A stretch of DNA of 64,000 nt from Asterias amurensis (Eukaryota; Echinodermata; Asteroidea; Forcipulatida; Asteriidae). A program made the position numbers and the translations under genes. The notes beneath the pieces are model-generated. The model ran no database searches and was not told the DNA's origin. It worked only from the letters and a program-made list of their open reading frames with translations. Below, piece after piece: positions 54,594-64,000 of this stretch (the first letter of the stretch is position 1; each line of letters starts with the position of its first letter). Location of the stretch: NCBI RefSeq assembly GCF_032118995.1, contig NC_092665.1, positions 1,524,001 to 1,588,000 on the forward strand, given 5' to 3'.

Positions 54594-55604
54594 GTATTTA
54601 TCGAAAGTGTTGTATGAAATTAGCATAGCTTATAGCCTGACGTGTATCTCTTGATTTGAATACATGGTGTGTTTAAGAAGGAAGAATTTATGTTTTTTTT
54701 GGTGACAATGTAATGTTGTCACTTTGTCTGTCTGTTGACTGTTGAGTGTTGTGTGTGGAAACCTCTGCTCTGCTCTGTAATGTAATGGGCCTACACAACA
54801 AACATACATTGACAATCAAAAATGAATCATTGTGAACATGATCAACAAATGATGAACAACGTTGTTTGCAGCCTAAACTCTTTACTGCCATCCCATTACT
54901 ATTGTCAGTCAGCATGGTCAGAGGAGGACTATATACGACCATTTTTATTGGGGATGGGCTGGAAGTGGAAGGAAAGCACAAGAAAGACAACATTGAAGAA
55001 GGGGCTATTTTTTCTTATAATCTTAGGCCTATAATCAAAACTAATTAATTTGTGCACTCGGTTTATATATCTTTTAGAATGGGGGGGGGGTGCTCTTGCC
55101 AATACTTTGGGTTCCCTTTGATTCTTGGCCCTTCAGTGTCTTTGGTCAGGATTACATCTCTCAGACTCAGAGAGATCAGTAAATTTCTTTGAAAGCAATA
55201 TGATGTTATTACTAATTATTACTAGTTATTCGAGTCCTATGTACTACTACCTAGACTAGGTAGAGTACTTCTACGGCTAAGGTTTTTTCCGCTACCGTTT
55301 CAGTAGCAGAACGGTTCTAGGAGTACTGTAGTACACATGCTTGTTCGACAAGTTTGAATGTGCTTTTGTGTAGGAAAAGTATAAGCCGCTACGATCCACT
55401 GCATCCTTTATCACAATGTAATTGTTATAGGGAACTAGCCAACTTTAAAACTGAAGTATTTCAATCTATCAGTTTGATCAGTCACCTCCGATCATCCAAC
55501 CCCCACCTGATGTTCCGTGTTAGTTTTTAGTTTACAGACTGCACTATCTGAATCCCTCGTACACAGGTCTAATAATATTATTCTGTCCCTTGTCTCTTAT
55601 GTAG

Positions 55605-55724
55605 ATGGTGAGTTTTGGATCTGGTTTTGAACTTATCTGTGGAATGAATCCGCATCAAGCAATCAAGGGTACCTGGGTGAAGAATCATCAGTTTGGACCA
55701 CACCCCACCTCCTGAAATATGACG
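55605..55724 (+). other. Exon-like unit, plus strand
   Basis: Acceptor TCTCTTATGTAG, donor GACG/GTGAGT, 120 nt. It begins ATGGTGAGTTTTGG and is open for 36 codons (MVSFGSGFELICGMNPHQAI..) before a stop. No family recognised. It may be the second exon of a transcript starting at 54.5 kb. Confidence 0.3.
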
Positions 55725-55839
55725 GTGAGTTTCTCTAAAACTTTTTCTTAAGTTGTTCCTCGAATTTACTGCCAAAAACACACTTGGAACTCCCTGAGTA
55801 ATCCTCTGTGATACGTACCTGTGCACAGCCAAAACCATC

Positions 55840-56270
55840 CCCTGATAATCTGCTAATTACAAAAAATACTAAAAGTGCATCCTCTTTTCTGCTTATGTTG
55901 ACCCATCCCAGGCCTGAGCAGTCAAAGCAAGCATCCCTCCTCTCTGCATACTTAGATCCGCCCCCAATTTGACCCATTTACAATACAACCAAAATCAAAC
56001 CAAATAATATGCACCCTCTTTTCTGCTCACTTTGAGACCCGCCCACAATGTGGACCTAGCCAGTTCTCATGATGCATCCTCCTTTCTGGTGCACTCACAG
56101 GGTTCCGTCTCAAAGAGAACCCATCCACAACCAAACCCATTGCAATAAAAATAAAAATGCATCCCTCTTTTATGCTAAAGTGGAACCACCCATAAAGTGG
56201 AACCAAGTACTTTTAACCATCAATTAATCCCAAACATAACTCCCCCTGTATGCCAACTCAGATCAACCCA
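55840..56270 (+). repeat. Diverged relatives of the 78-bp minisatellite, reverse
   Basis: ATGCACCCTCTTTTCTGCTCACTTTGAGACCCGCCCACAAT-like phrases recur every 70-100 bp, matching the reverse complement of the 51.6-53.4 kb unit. Strongly decayed. Confidence 0.5.
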
Positions 56271-56582
56271 TAATGTGAACCCAATTTCATAGAGCTGCTT
56301 AAAAGCAGACAAGTTTGCCAAGTTCAGTTTTCTGCTAAGCAAAATTAAGCAGGATACAGTCACAGATGCTACACCATTGTATTTCGGATAATATCTTATT
56401 CTGCTAAGCAACTGATTTCATCAATCAAGTTCAGTTTTCTGCTAAGCAAAAATTTGCAGGATACAGTCACAGATGCTACACCATTGTATTTTGGATGGTT
56501 TCTTATACTGCTAAGCAGAATTTTCTTCAGATTTTATCAAGCAATTTGTTGTGGTTAGTAAAGCAGCTCTATGAAATTGGAC
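56270..56582. mobile_element. Family L foldback element
   Basis: CCAATTTCATAGAGCTGCTTA at the left, AAAGCAGCTCTATGAAATTGG at the right. The interior is duplicated (TCAGTTTTCTGCTAAGCAAAA..GGATACAGTCACAGATGCTA twice). It matches 3985-4153. Confidence 0.75.
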
Positions 56583-57018
56583 CCAGGTATCAATCCAGCA
56601 AGCATCCATCTTGTATGCTTGGGTCCACCTTCAAAGTGCTTTGTAGACAGCCCTACATTTGTATCAATTACAAACATAATATGCACCTAGCTCATCTGCC
56701 TATCTGGACTATGGACCAACACTTTATTTCAAATGTGTATGTTTTCTCGAATGCCCCACTTTGTCAACCATTCTGGCCCAGCTTCAACATGTTACTCCTT
56801 CTATAATGTGTACTTTATAAAATCTGTATGCATCTTGGAATCCCATTTAACTTTCAAACTGGATCCACCCCAATATTATTATTACCCATCTTCAAAATGT
56901 ATTTCACCCACATATGAAGATGGGTAATTGTTTTACCATGGAACAAAAACCGGTAAGCAGTTTACCCACTGTTTCATTTGTAAATAATCTGTTGTTATTT
57001 ATTATTTATGTTTTCTAG

Positions 57019-57180
57019 AACACTCTAAAAAGGATGGCCAGCCTTGGTACAAGAGATGTGCCAACTTTAATTGAAGAGAGCCCTTTGAGATGCAGCATCA
57101 TCATGAAATCAAATCATCTTCCCATTGCCTCAAGCTACTTCAGTTCAACTTGTTTGTTTATTCAAAACCATGATGAGAAG
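57019..57180 (+). other. Exon-like unit, plus strand
   Basis: Acceptor TTTTCTAG, donor AAG/GTATGT, 162 nt, open for all 54 codons in frame zero. Another frame reads KKDGQPWYKRCANFN-stop, recalling PWCERC in the minus-strand unit at 50390. Contains GAAGAGAGCCCTTTGAGATGC, shared by the family. Confidence 0.35.
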
Positions 57181-58640
57181 GTATGTACCTCTACTTTAAT
57201 TTTTACTTTTTCAATCCAAAGTATGCACAAAACTTGTATGCCATTTTGGACTTGCCAGCACTTTTTAACCCTTTTCCTTCAGTTCAATCAGCCAACTGTC
57301 TTGCCACCCCTGTCTTGTCTTGTAAACATTTTAGTTTACCCTACTTTTTAAATCCCCAAATCAGACCCTACTTGTTGGCATTTCTGGACCATTCCCAATA
57401 GGTTACCTTTCTCCTTAAAATCTGTATCGATCCAAAGTTCACCCTCTTGTCTTTCATTCAGGAACCAACCCAAAAGTTTACCTTTTTAACTTCATACTGT
57501 ATCACAATCACATTCAGGCATAAACCACTGCATGTTCTATCATTCAGAACCAACCCCCAACATGTTACCTCTTCTACTTCAAATCTATATCAACCTAAAT
57601 CAACAACCCCCCTCATTTTTGTCATTCAGGGCCACTGGACCAACCCGAACAATTTATCCCCATCTACTTCAAATCTAGATCATACCAAATCATACACCCC
57701 CTTGTCTACCATTCAGTGCCAGTCCCAAACAACTTACCACTCTAACTAAAAGCAAGCACCCCCTTGTCTATAACCATTGTATCAACCCCAACAATTTACC
57801 CCTTCTATATCAAAATCAACCCAAATCTCACACCTTCCTTGTCTGTCATGTTCAGTGCAAATACAACTTAACCCAAAACAGCCCAAAACAAGCTCCCCTC
57901 TTGTCTGTCATTCAGGACCAACCTCCAACAACTTACCCCTCTCAACTCAAAGCAAGCACCCCTCTTGTCTGTCATTCAGGACCAACCTCCATCCAACAAC
58001 TTACCCCTCACAACTCAAAGCAAGCACCCCTCTTGTCTGTCATTCAGGACCAACCTCCATCCAACAACTTACCCCTCACAACTCAAAGCAAGCACCCCTC
58101 TTGTCTGTCATTCAGGACCAACCTCCATCCAACAATTTACCCCTCACAACCCAAAACAAGCACCCCTCTTGTCTGTCATTCAGGACCAACCTCCATCCAA
58201 CAACTTACCCCTCACAACTCAAAGCAAGCACCCCTCTTGTCTGTCATTCAGGACCAACCTCCATCCAACAATTTACCCCTCACAACCCAAAACAAGCTCC
58301 CCTCTTGTCTGTCATTCAGGACCAACCTCCAACAACTTACCCCTCACAACCCAAAACAAGCACCCCTCTTGTCTATCATTCAGGACCAACCTCCATCCAA
58401 CAACTTACCCCTCACAACTCAAAGCAAGCACCCCCTTGTCTGCCATTCAGAACCCACCCCCAAGCATTTTACCCCCTTCTACTTCTAATTTATATCAACC
58501 CAATTCATACATGTACTTGTCTGCCATTCATAACCTGCCCCCAGCATTTTACCCATTTTACTTCAAATCTGTATCAACCCAAAACATGCATCCATCTTTT
58601 CTGCTATCTGCTATCCTAAACCCCTCCCCAATATTATAAC
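57181..58640 (+). repeat. Minisatellite with 68-bp core array
   Basis: 57.88-58.45 kb is a homogeneous array with a 68-bp period: CTCAAAGCAAGCACCCCTCT + TGTCTGTCATTCAGGACCAA + CCTCCATCCAACAACTTACC + CCTCACAA. The flanks decay into CTGCCATTCAGAACCCACCC, the reverse of the 51.6-53.4 kb unit. 68 is not a multiple of three, so all three plus frames show related peptides. Confidence 0.85.
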
Positions 58641-58837
58641 CTCTTTTACATTTACTTCAAATCTATATCTGTAATGTGATGCCTCTTTTCTAATCTGGAT
58701 ACAGGACAACATTGTGTACCCTTCTTCAAACTTTATTAACCCAAACATGTGATCTGTTTTCCAAAAGACATGTCTTGGTCCATTATGAATGACATGTAGT
58801 TCATGCATTAATTTGTGCTTATAAATTTTGTTTATAG

Positions 58838-59006
58838 AACACTCAAGATGATAAGCCTTGATATGAAAGATGCATCAGCTTGACTGAAGAGAGCCCATGA
58901 GATGCAGCATCATCATGAATTCCAATACGTCATCTTCTCAGCGTCTCAAGCTTCCTCAGTTCAACTTTGTTAGTTATTCGCGGAAAACATTATAGTGGAT
59001 ATTAAG
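58838..59006 (+). other. Exon-like unit, plus strand, decayed
   Basis: Acceptor GTTTATAG, donor AAG/GTACGT. Homologous to 50166-50390 in reverse (GCAGCATCATCATGAATTCC, TCTCAGCGTCTCAAGC..AGTTCAAC). The PW codon position reads CCTTGA, so the WCERC frame is closed. Confidence 0.4.
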
Positions 59007-60834
59007 GTACGTCTTATGTAGTGAATTTTACCTATTGTAAAAAGATCTGTTTACATAGACTCTTAGACACTACTTGGACATGAGTCCTTGTTGTTTAACA
59101 CTTTGTAAACAAAACTTACAAAGCTGTAGCGTTAAAAATTGAAAGTCCTTTATTTCGTAAACAGATCTTTGTTGTCTTATACACTCATACATGGACAGCA
59201 CGTAGAGAGGTTTATTCATTGTAAAAAGGTCTGTTTACATGGACTCTTATAAAACCACTCGGACATCAGTCTTTTCTGTTTACAACTGAAACAAAGTTGT
59301 TATTTATTTCAAAAGCTATGAACTTAGTTCAAAGCACAGTGTACTGCGTAAACAGATCTTTACCATGTACAGCCCTATGTGGCTGTTTTTGTTATGAAGT
59401 AAAAACTTTGCTGAATATTGTTGTGTACATTTTGTAGCTCCTTTGAATCATCAGGCCTGATACTTTGCAGAGACAAGTTACGCAGCAATTGCCTCCATGC
59501 ACACGGCATTGGTCATTGCCTTGGTGCCCATTGAAATGTTCTGGTACTAATTCAAATTTCCCTCAGACTCTGGCCCTTACAAGAATGAAGCATCAGGCCT
59601 GAAGAATGGGTAATGAAATGCAGAAAACAAAGGGCTACTAGCTATGACTAACATTTTTTACTGAATACCAAAGCAGTGTAGTGAACAATCATGCAGCATA
59701 TGGGCTAACATGTACAGTTTTAAAACTTAACTTTACACAGATGTCAGAGTTTGAAATATGTTTTAAATACTTAGTTTGATATTTATATGTGGTAAATGTG
59801 ATGTATTTGTATCACGCGTGATTATATTTACCTGCAAACATTGTACGAACCGAGCAGGGCCTTTGGTTTTAACGGTAATCAAAATATATGGAAACTTGGA
59901 GTGAACATCTGCATTTCCATAAAGTTTAATGCTTACTTTTGAAAGTACAGTACCGTATCTTTTTACCATTTTATCTTGAAAACTAGTTTCGCAAATCCAT
60001 GAGAACCCCAAAATTAATTGTTATACATTTTTTTAATGATTTTCTGATGTATTTAACATGGAAACTTGGCAATGCAGATGGCCCTTCTAAGCTTCCATAC
60101 AATTTTTGCACCATCTTTTGAAGTCTGGTTCCAAGTCTCTTAGTGCTTATACAACACGTATTCTTAATGTAGGTGCCAGACTAATTTCTTCACACACTTG
60201 TTTGGATTTCTACTATATGTATACACTTAGCTGATAACTTATCAAGGTTATGTGTGTAAATGCCCCTTTTAAACAACAGCTTTTAATATGCCAGCTTTGT
60301 AATTCACAGTTAAGCTGAGCATAGTTACTTTATAATACTTAAAATAGGAAGTTTGAAGGTTAGAAGTCGCGAACGTGTGTTCTGTGCATTTAAATTGTTA
60401 TAAAAAGAAAGCACCTACAACTTACGCTAAGTGCAACTTAGAGTAATTTTAAGCAATATTAAGCAATATTTATTAAAACGATACTTTCCTGTAAGTTTGT
60501 TTATCACCAGAATGTCAATTACATGTAGAATGTCAATAGGGATACCCTGGAGTGTATCACGCACTGTTTTAAGGGTGTTTTAAATGTTTTTACTCTCAAT
60601 TTTGGTAATTTTCAGTGATTTTCAAGGTTTTTTTTCCCAAAAAAATTTGATTTCAAAAAAAATTAACGAGCATGCGTTTCAGGCGATTTTAAGAAAATGA
60701 AATTAAAAAAACGAAAAATTAGTGGTGATTTTTAGTGAAGTTTTTACAATTTTGGATTTTCCTTTATGGAAAAAAAAAAAAATTAACGAGCGTACGTTTC
60801 AGGCGATTTTAAGAAAACCATTCACCGTTAATTT

Positions 60835-61140
60835 TGATTTTTTTTTTTTTTTTTTTTTTTTAATTAAAATTAAATAAAATTTAATTAAAAAAAAAATCTC
60901 GTCTCCACTTCCCCTCCTGCCCGGTCCACCACTCCCCCCTCTCTCTCTCTCCGGGTCCACGCCTCCCCTCTGGTGTATCTCCGCCATGTTGCCTCCTCGT
61001 CGTGGTCCGGGGTCCGTGGGCGTTCCTCTGGTGTCTCCATGATGGTGGTGTCCTGGCTGGGGCTCGAACCCGCATAGGTGTCTCCAAGATGTCTTCAAAG
61101 CCGTCTCCTTATCCGCTAGGCTATGGCGTCTTCCGGGTTG
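60835..61140 (-). mobile_element. tRNA-derived SINE, second copy
   Basis: Reverse of 48245-48550: B box GGTTCGAGCCC, A box TAGCCTAGCGGATAAGG, poly-A at the left end. It sits at the mirrored position, so it was carried by the inverted duplication rather than inserted separately. Confidence 0.85.
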
Positions 61141-61199
61141 GAGAAAAAAAATTTCGAGGTGGTAAACATTAGAACGAAGTTTGACGTACACACTGTATA

Positions 61200-61340
61200 T
61201 ACGCGTATACTACACAGTAGCGATCAGTCTCTGGATCAGTCGTCGAGAGAGCGCCCTCTTGTGGCAATATTAATTAATATGTAACTTTATTCCCGTAAGT
61301 AATTAATATTGCCACAAGAGGGCGCTCTCTCAAGGATAAA
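61200..61340. repeat. Local palindrome, GAGAGAGCGCCCTCTTGTGGC
   Basis: GAGAGAGCGCCCTCTTGTGGC AATATTAATTAAT (61.24) and its complement (61.30) face each other 20 bp apart. The left arm has only one copy of this block. Confidence 0.7.
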
Positions 61341-62229
61341 ATTCTTGAATCAAGACTACCAGTCAAAGCCTACACGGCCACAAGGAAACATAAACTTGTT
61401 TATCTGTTTTATTTTAATACAACATTTATTATTATTATTATTTTTTTTTTTATGTGAATACACTAAGATTGCACGGTTTGCACGTGTTTGTTTCGTTTTA
61501 TGAAGTCAAATAAATCTTTTTAAACAAATAAATACAGGTTTGACAACAAAATAATGACAATCAGACAAAAACAGGTTTAGATTAATATATCATTTTTATT
61601 TATTACGGTAATAACAATGAACATTTTTAATATAGCGCAGAATTACAATGAAGTTTCAATGCTATAACATAAGTTTACTACGTTAATCATTCATTCTTAA
61701 TTAAATCTAGAATATCTATAATCAGCTTTTTACCAGTGAATTATTGACATCAAATAACTACTAACACTCTGACGTGGAAAAATGTTAACCTAGTAGGGAT
61801 TCTGAATAAATATATAATTCTTAAGTTTGAACGTTATCATTTCAAAGTCATGAAAAGTGCCTTTTAATTATTTAATGTTAAAAAAGGATAACTAAATTAG
61901 AACATTATTTAAATGAGAAGAATTTATTTTGTAATCACTCTAAAATGTATTGGCAATAAAAACAATTGGTTAGAAGTCCTTAGAAACTTTCATTTTTCCC
62001 CCAAAAGTTTGAATCTGAGAAGGGTTACTGCAGTAATGCTTCCAAGATTGTGTGTTTGATAAGGGATTATTCTCCCTGCATATTTAAACATATTGGATTG
62101 GGATTTCCAGGGACATTTAAAAAAACAACCTTTTGAATTGAAATTACATGTTTCAAAAAACCAAAGGTAATCTTTGCTGTCTTGAAAGATAACAAATCAT
62201 GTTGCGAAAAAACACATTATTATCCATCA

Positions 62230-62515
62230 CAAACTTAAGGAAAAGTTCCTGGAACAAAAGTCTCTTTACTACACAATCCACACAAATCAGATGTTGTACA
62301 GTGATCAAAATTGTCTAATGCAGGAATCACGGCGGGGAGGGGGGGGGTTGTCTGGTGTCTTCAACACAAAATTCCTGGAACAGAAATTTGTGATTATTCT
62401 TGAGGGACAACAAAAGTCTCTTTTCTTTGACTAAAAGATTCTCTTTACAACACAATCCACACAAATCAGATGTTGTACAGTGATCAAAATTGTCTAATGC
62501 AGGAATCACACACTT
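62230..62515 (+). repeat. Duplication at about 195-bp spacing
   Basis: AAAAGTCTC.TTTACTACACAATCCACACAAATCAGATG..CTAATGCAGGAATCAC-type sequence occurs at 62.26 and 62.45 kb. The intervening segment contains a G run and AAAATTCCTGGAACAGAAA. Confidence 0.65.
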
Positions 62516-62534
62516 TGTCCACTAGGAATTGGAA

Positions 62535-62800
62535 GTTAATGTCCATGTAAAAGTCAGTTGTTGCTGTCCATGTAGGAATCAGATGTCTATGTAGGAATGA
62601 GTCATTGCTGTGTAGGGATCAGATGTGGCTGCCCATGTAGGAATCAGATGTGGCTGCCCATGTAGGAATATGAAGTGACTGTCATTGTAGGAACCAGATG
62701 TGGCTATTCATGTAGGAATCATACATCATGTACGAATATGTGTATGTCCATGTAACAATCACACATTGCTGTCCATGTAGGAATCAGATGTCGATGCCCA
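62535..62800 (-). repeat. Short tandem repeat, CCATGTAGGAATCAGATGT
   Basis: About eight imperfect units of 22-32 bp inside the mirrored terminal exon. The left arm has only two or three (TCCTACATGGACAGTGACAT), so the array expanded on this side. Confidence 0.65.
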
Positions 62801-62889
62801 TCTTCTCCTCTTTAGATTTGAGAATTGTTGTGTCGCTCTTCTAATCAGCTTTCCCGTCTTCACTTAGATTCCAAAAATCCGTACAAGAT
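62560..62889 (-). other. Mirrored copy of small-gene terminal exon
   Basis: Minus strand: acceptor TTTTTGTGTGCAG then ATCTTGTACGGATTTTTGGAATC, GAAGAGCGACACAACAATTC, AGAAGATGGGCATCGACATC. No partner for exons 3/4 is visible between here and the right edge. Confidence 0.5.
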
Positions 62890-63240
62890 CTGCACACAAA
62901 AAGTAAATCACTTATGTATCAGTTCAAAATAAAATACTTGTCACAACAACCAAAATCGTAAATAATGTCCTGAAAATAATTATGTTTCTCAAAAATATCT
63001 TTTAAAATTTTACCTTACAAAATTTATTTTTGTTTTATTTCTTATAGTAAAACAAAATTAGGTTTCTCAAAAACCTGAACAGAAAGAACTAAGCTTAGCT
63101 GAACATTTGCAGCAAAACAGTTGAAAATTAATACCATTTCTGCGCCTTGAACACCCAGCAGGGTGGATATGTACGCATTAGAAGTCTTACTATAAATCTA
63201 AATTTTAAGTGAGACTTTTGTTTCTGTATTATTTTACAGT

Positions 63241-63385
63241 TTAAAGACACTGGATCCGCTTGGTAATTGTCAAATACCAGTTTTCTCATTCGGTATGCAC
63301 AAAAACGAAAATCTGCGGAAATGTTGACTCAGTTGGTCATTAAAATTGCAAGAGAATAATAAAGAAAAACAGCAGGTAGGGACTG
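63241..63385 (-). mobile_element. Family A MITE fragment, inverted
   Basis: AAAGACACTGGATCCGCTTG, GTCAAATACCAGTTTTCTCA and TTGCAAGAGAATAATAAAGA are the reverse of the right end of A. The rest is missing. Confidence 0.55.
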
Positions 63386-63545
63386 AAACAACCCAACCAA
63401 ACCACATGCAAGGCTCCGGGAGTGAAATGGATGAAAACAAAAACGGTGAATGGATTTTCTTATTGCTTTGTTGTAGAGTGTCTAAAAATAGTTGCATGTA
63501 TCTTGCTTCGTGAGACGTAGCCCTGGGACGGATAAGACACCAGCA

Positions 63546-63692
63546 GCCGATTTCATAAAACGCTAGGAATAATCCTACGTGTGTCTCGAGTCTAACTCGT
63601 CCTAACTTAGGATTAATCTTAAGTAAGGTTGGGACTCATCCCAAGTCCTAAGATTAATCTTAAGTTAGGAAGAGTTTGGTGAAATCGACGGC
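63546..63692. mobile_element. Family F foldback element
   Basis: GCCGATTTCATAAAACGCTA..AGTTTGGTGAAATCGACGGC, with TTAGGATTAATCTTAAG and complement inside. Confidence 0.7.
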
Positions 63693-63883
63693 AGGCCCCG
63701 TTGCTGTAACGGAGAGGTTCAACCTGTTTAGGCTAGCACCGTGTTGAGCCAATGGCATGGCGTTTGCACACAAAAACAAACACAACATTCAACTGGAACA
63801 ACAGTGACACAAAACACCCAGAAATTGTCAACTTACAACACAAGCATACCCCCGAAATAGCCTTATAATATGGAGTAACTTAC

Positions 63884-64000
63884 CCACTACTGATGACCGA
63901 AAGATGAAGCATTATGGATGTTCTTGGAAGAGACAAATACTAAAAAGAAGTTCGCGGATGATATCAGCTGTCAAACTCAAACCTCCCTCCATTGTTGTGA
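63884..64000 (-). other. Possible first exon at right edge, minus strand
   Basis: Minus-strand ATG at 63992 (ACAATGGAGG) opens MEGGLSLTADIIRELLFSIC LFQEHP-stop. A good donor (GTGG/GTAAGTT) follows at 63884. The stop comes before the donor, so it is either a non-coding first exon or a frame I misjudge. It could belong to the mirrored transcript ending at 62.56 kb. Confidence 0.25.

Larger units (their letters stand above)
58838..62910 (-). repeat. Right arm of large inverted duplication
   Basis: Mirrors 46461-50390. From left to right it reads exon-like unit, AAAAAGATCTGTTTACATAG, the GGTCATTGCCTTGGTGCCCA block (59.51), AACGAGCATGCGTTTCAGGCG (60.66), SINE, GAGAGAGCGCCCTCTTGTGGC (61.24), AATGACAATCAGACAAAAAC (61.55), and the terminal exon ending at 62889. 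A local duplication (59.02-59.4) repeats AAAAAG(A/G)TCTGTTTACAT. Confidence 0.85.

Noticed and set aside
57777-58639. Plus-strand frames of 195-280 codons in the 68-bp array
   Set aside because: All three frames carry the same peptides in rotation because 68 is not a multiple of three. This is repeat-driven.
1-64000. Retroviral, LTR-type or Polinton-like elements
   Set aside because: No polymerase, integrase, capsid or envelope-like frame and no long terminal direct repeats were seen. The mobile sequences are short non-coding elements and SINEs.

Overview
The window is AT-rich animal nuclear DNA: coding sequence is broken into short exons with GT-AG introns, there is no operon structure, and short foldback (MITE-like) elements, tRNA-derived SINEs and minisatellites are very dense. 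The repeats match what I remember of echinoderm, especially sea-star, genomes. That placement is recollection plus inference and needs a similarity search. | Layout. (1) 0.37-8.03 kb, minus strand: twelve in-phase exons of an RERE/Atrophin-type chromatin corepressor in the order BAH, ELM2, SANT, GATA finger, running off the left edge. Its introns hold foldback elements and SINE-like repeats. (2) 8-30 kb: no gene I can support. It is a patchwork of foldback families (called A, B, C/D, F, G, H and L here), one 1.7-kb element with terminal inverted repeats, and a 91-bp tandem array. (3) 30.58-32.11 kb, plus strand: an intact intronless GT31 beta-1,3-galactosyltransferase-type gene with an unusually long coiled-coil stem, hemmed in by repeats. 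(4) 32-40 kb: nested mobile elements, tiny hairpin insertions, a cluster of TGCAT/GTCCG palindromes, and a 30-bp minisatellite of about 52 copies. (5) 40.8-63 kb: a complex locus with a candidate small multi-exon gene (40.86-46.49 kb) containing a duplicated 45-nt exon. Beside it lies a large imperfect inverted duplication, with arms near 46.46-50.39 and 58.84-62.91 kb. Its inner part carries mirrored minisatellites, repeated exon-like units on both strands, and a second copy of the small gene's promoter and first exon. | How the genes relate. RERE acts in nuclear transcription repression and the GT31 enzyme in Golgi glycosylation, so I see no pathway link. The 40.8-63 kb locus looks like a lineage-specific family of small genes made by tandem and inverted duplication. 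Its coding status is uncertain. | Mobile history read from nesting. Family A is oldest, since it is interrupted by B, F and a micro-hairpin. B is in turn interrupted by C and by another micro-hairpin. The micro-hairpins, 21-34 bp perfect inverted repeats with short target duplications, and the C/D elements, about 273 bp with 11-13 bp target duplications, are the most novel-looking items. No retrovirus, LTR element or Polinton reading frame was seen.
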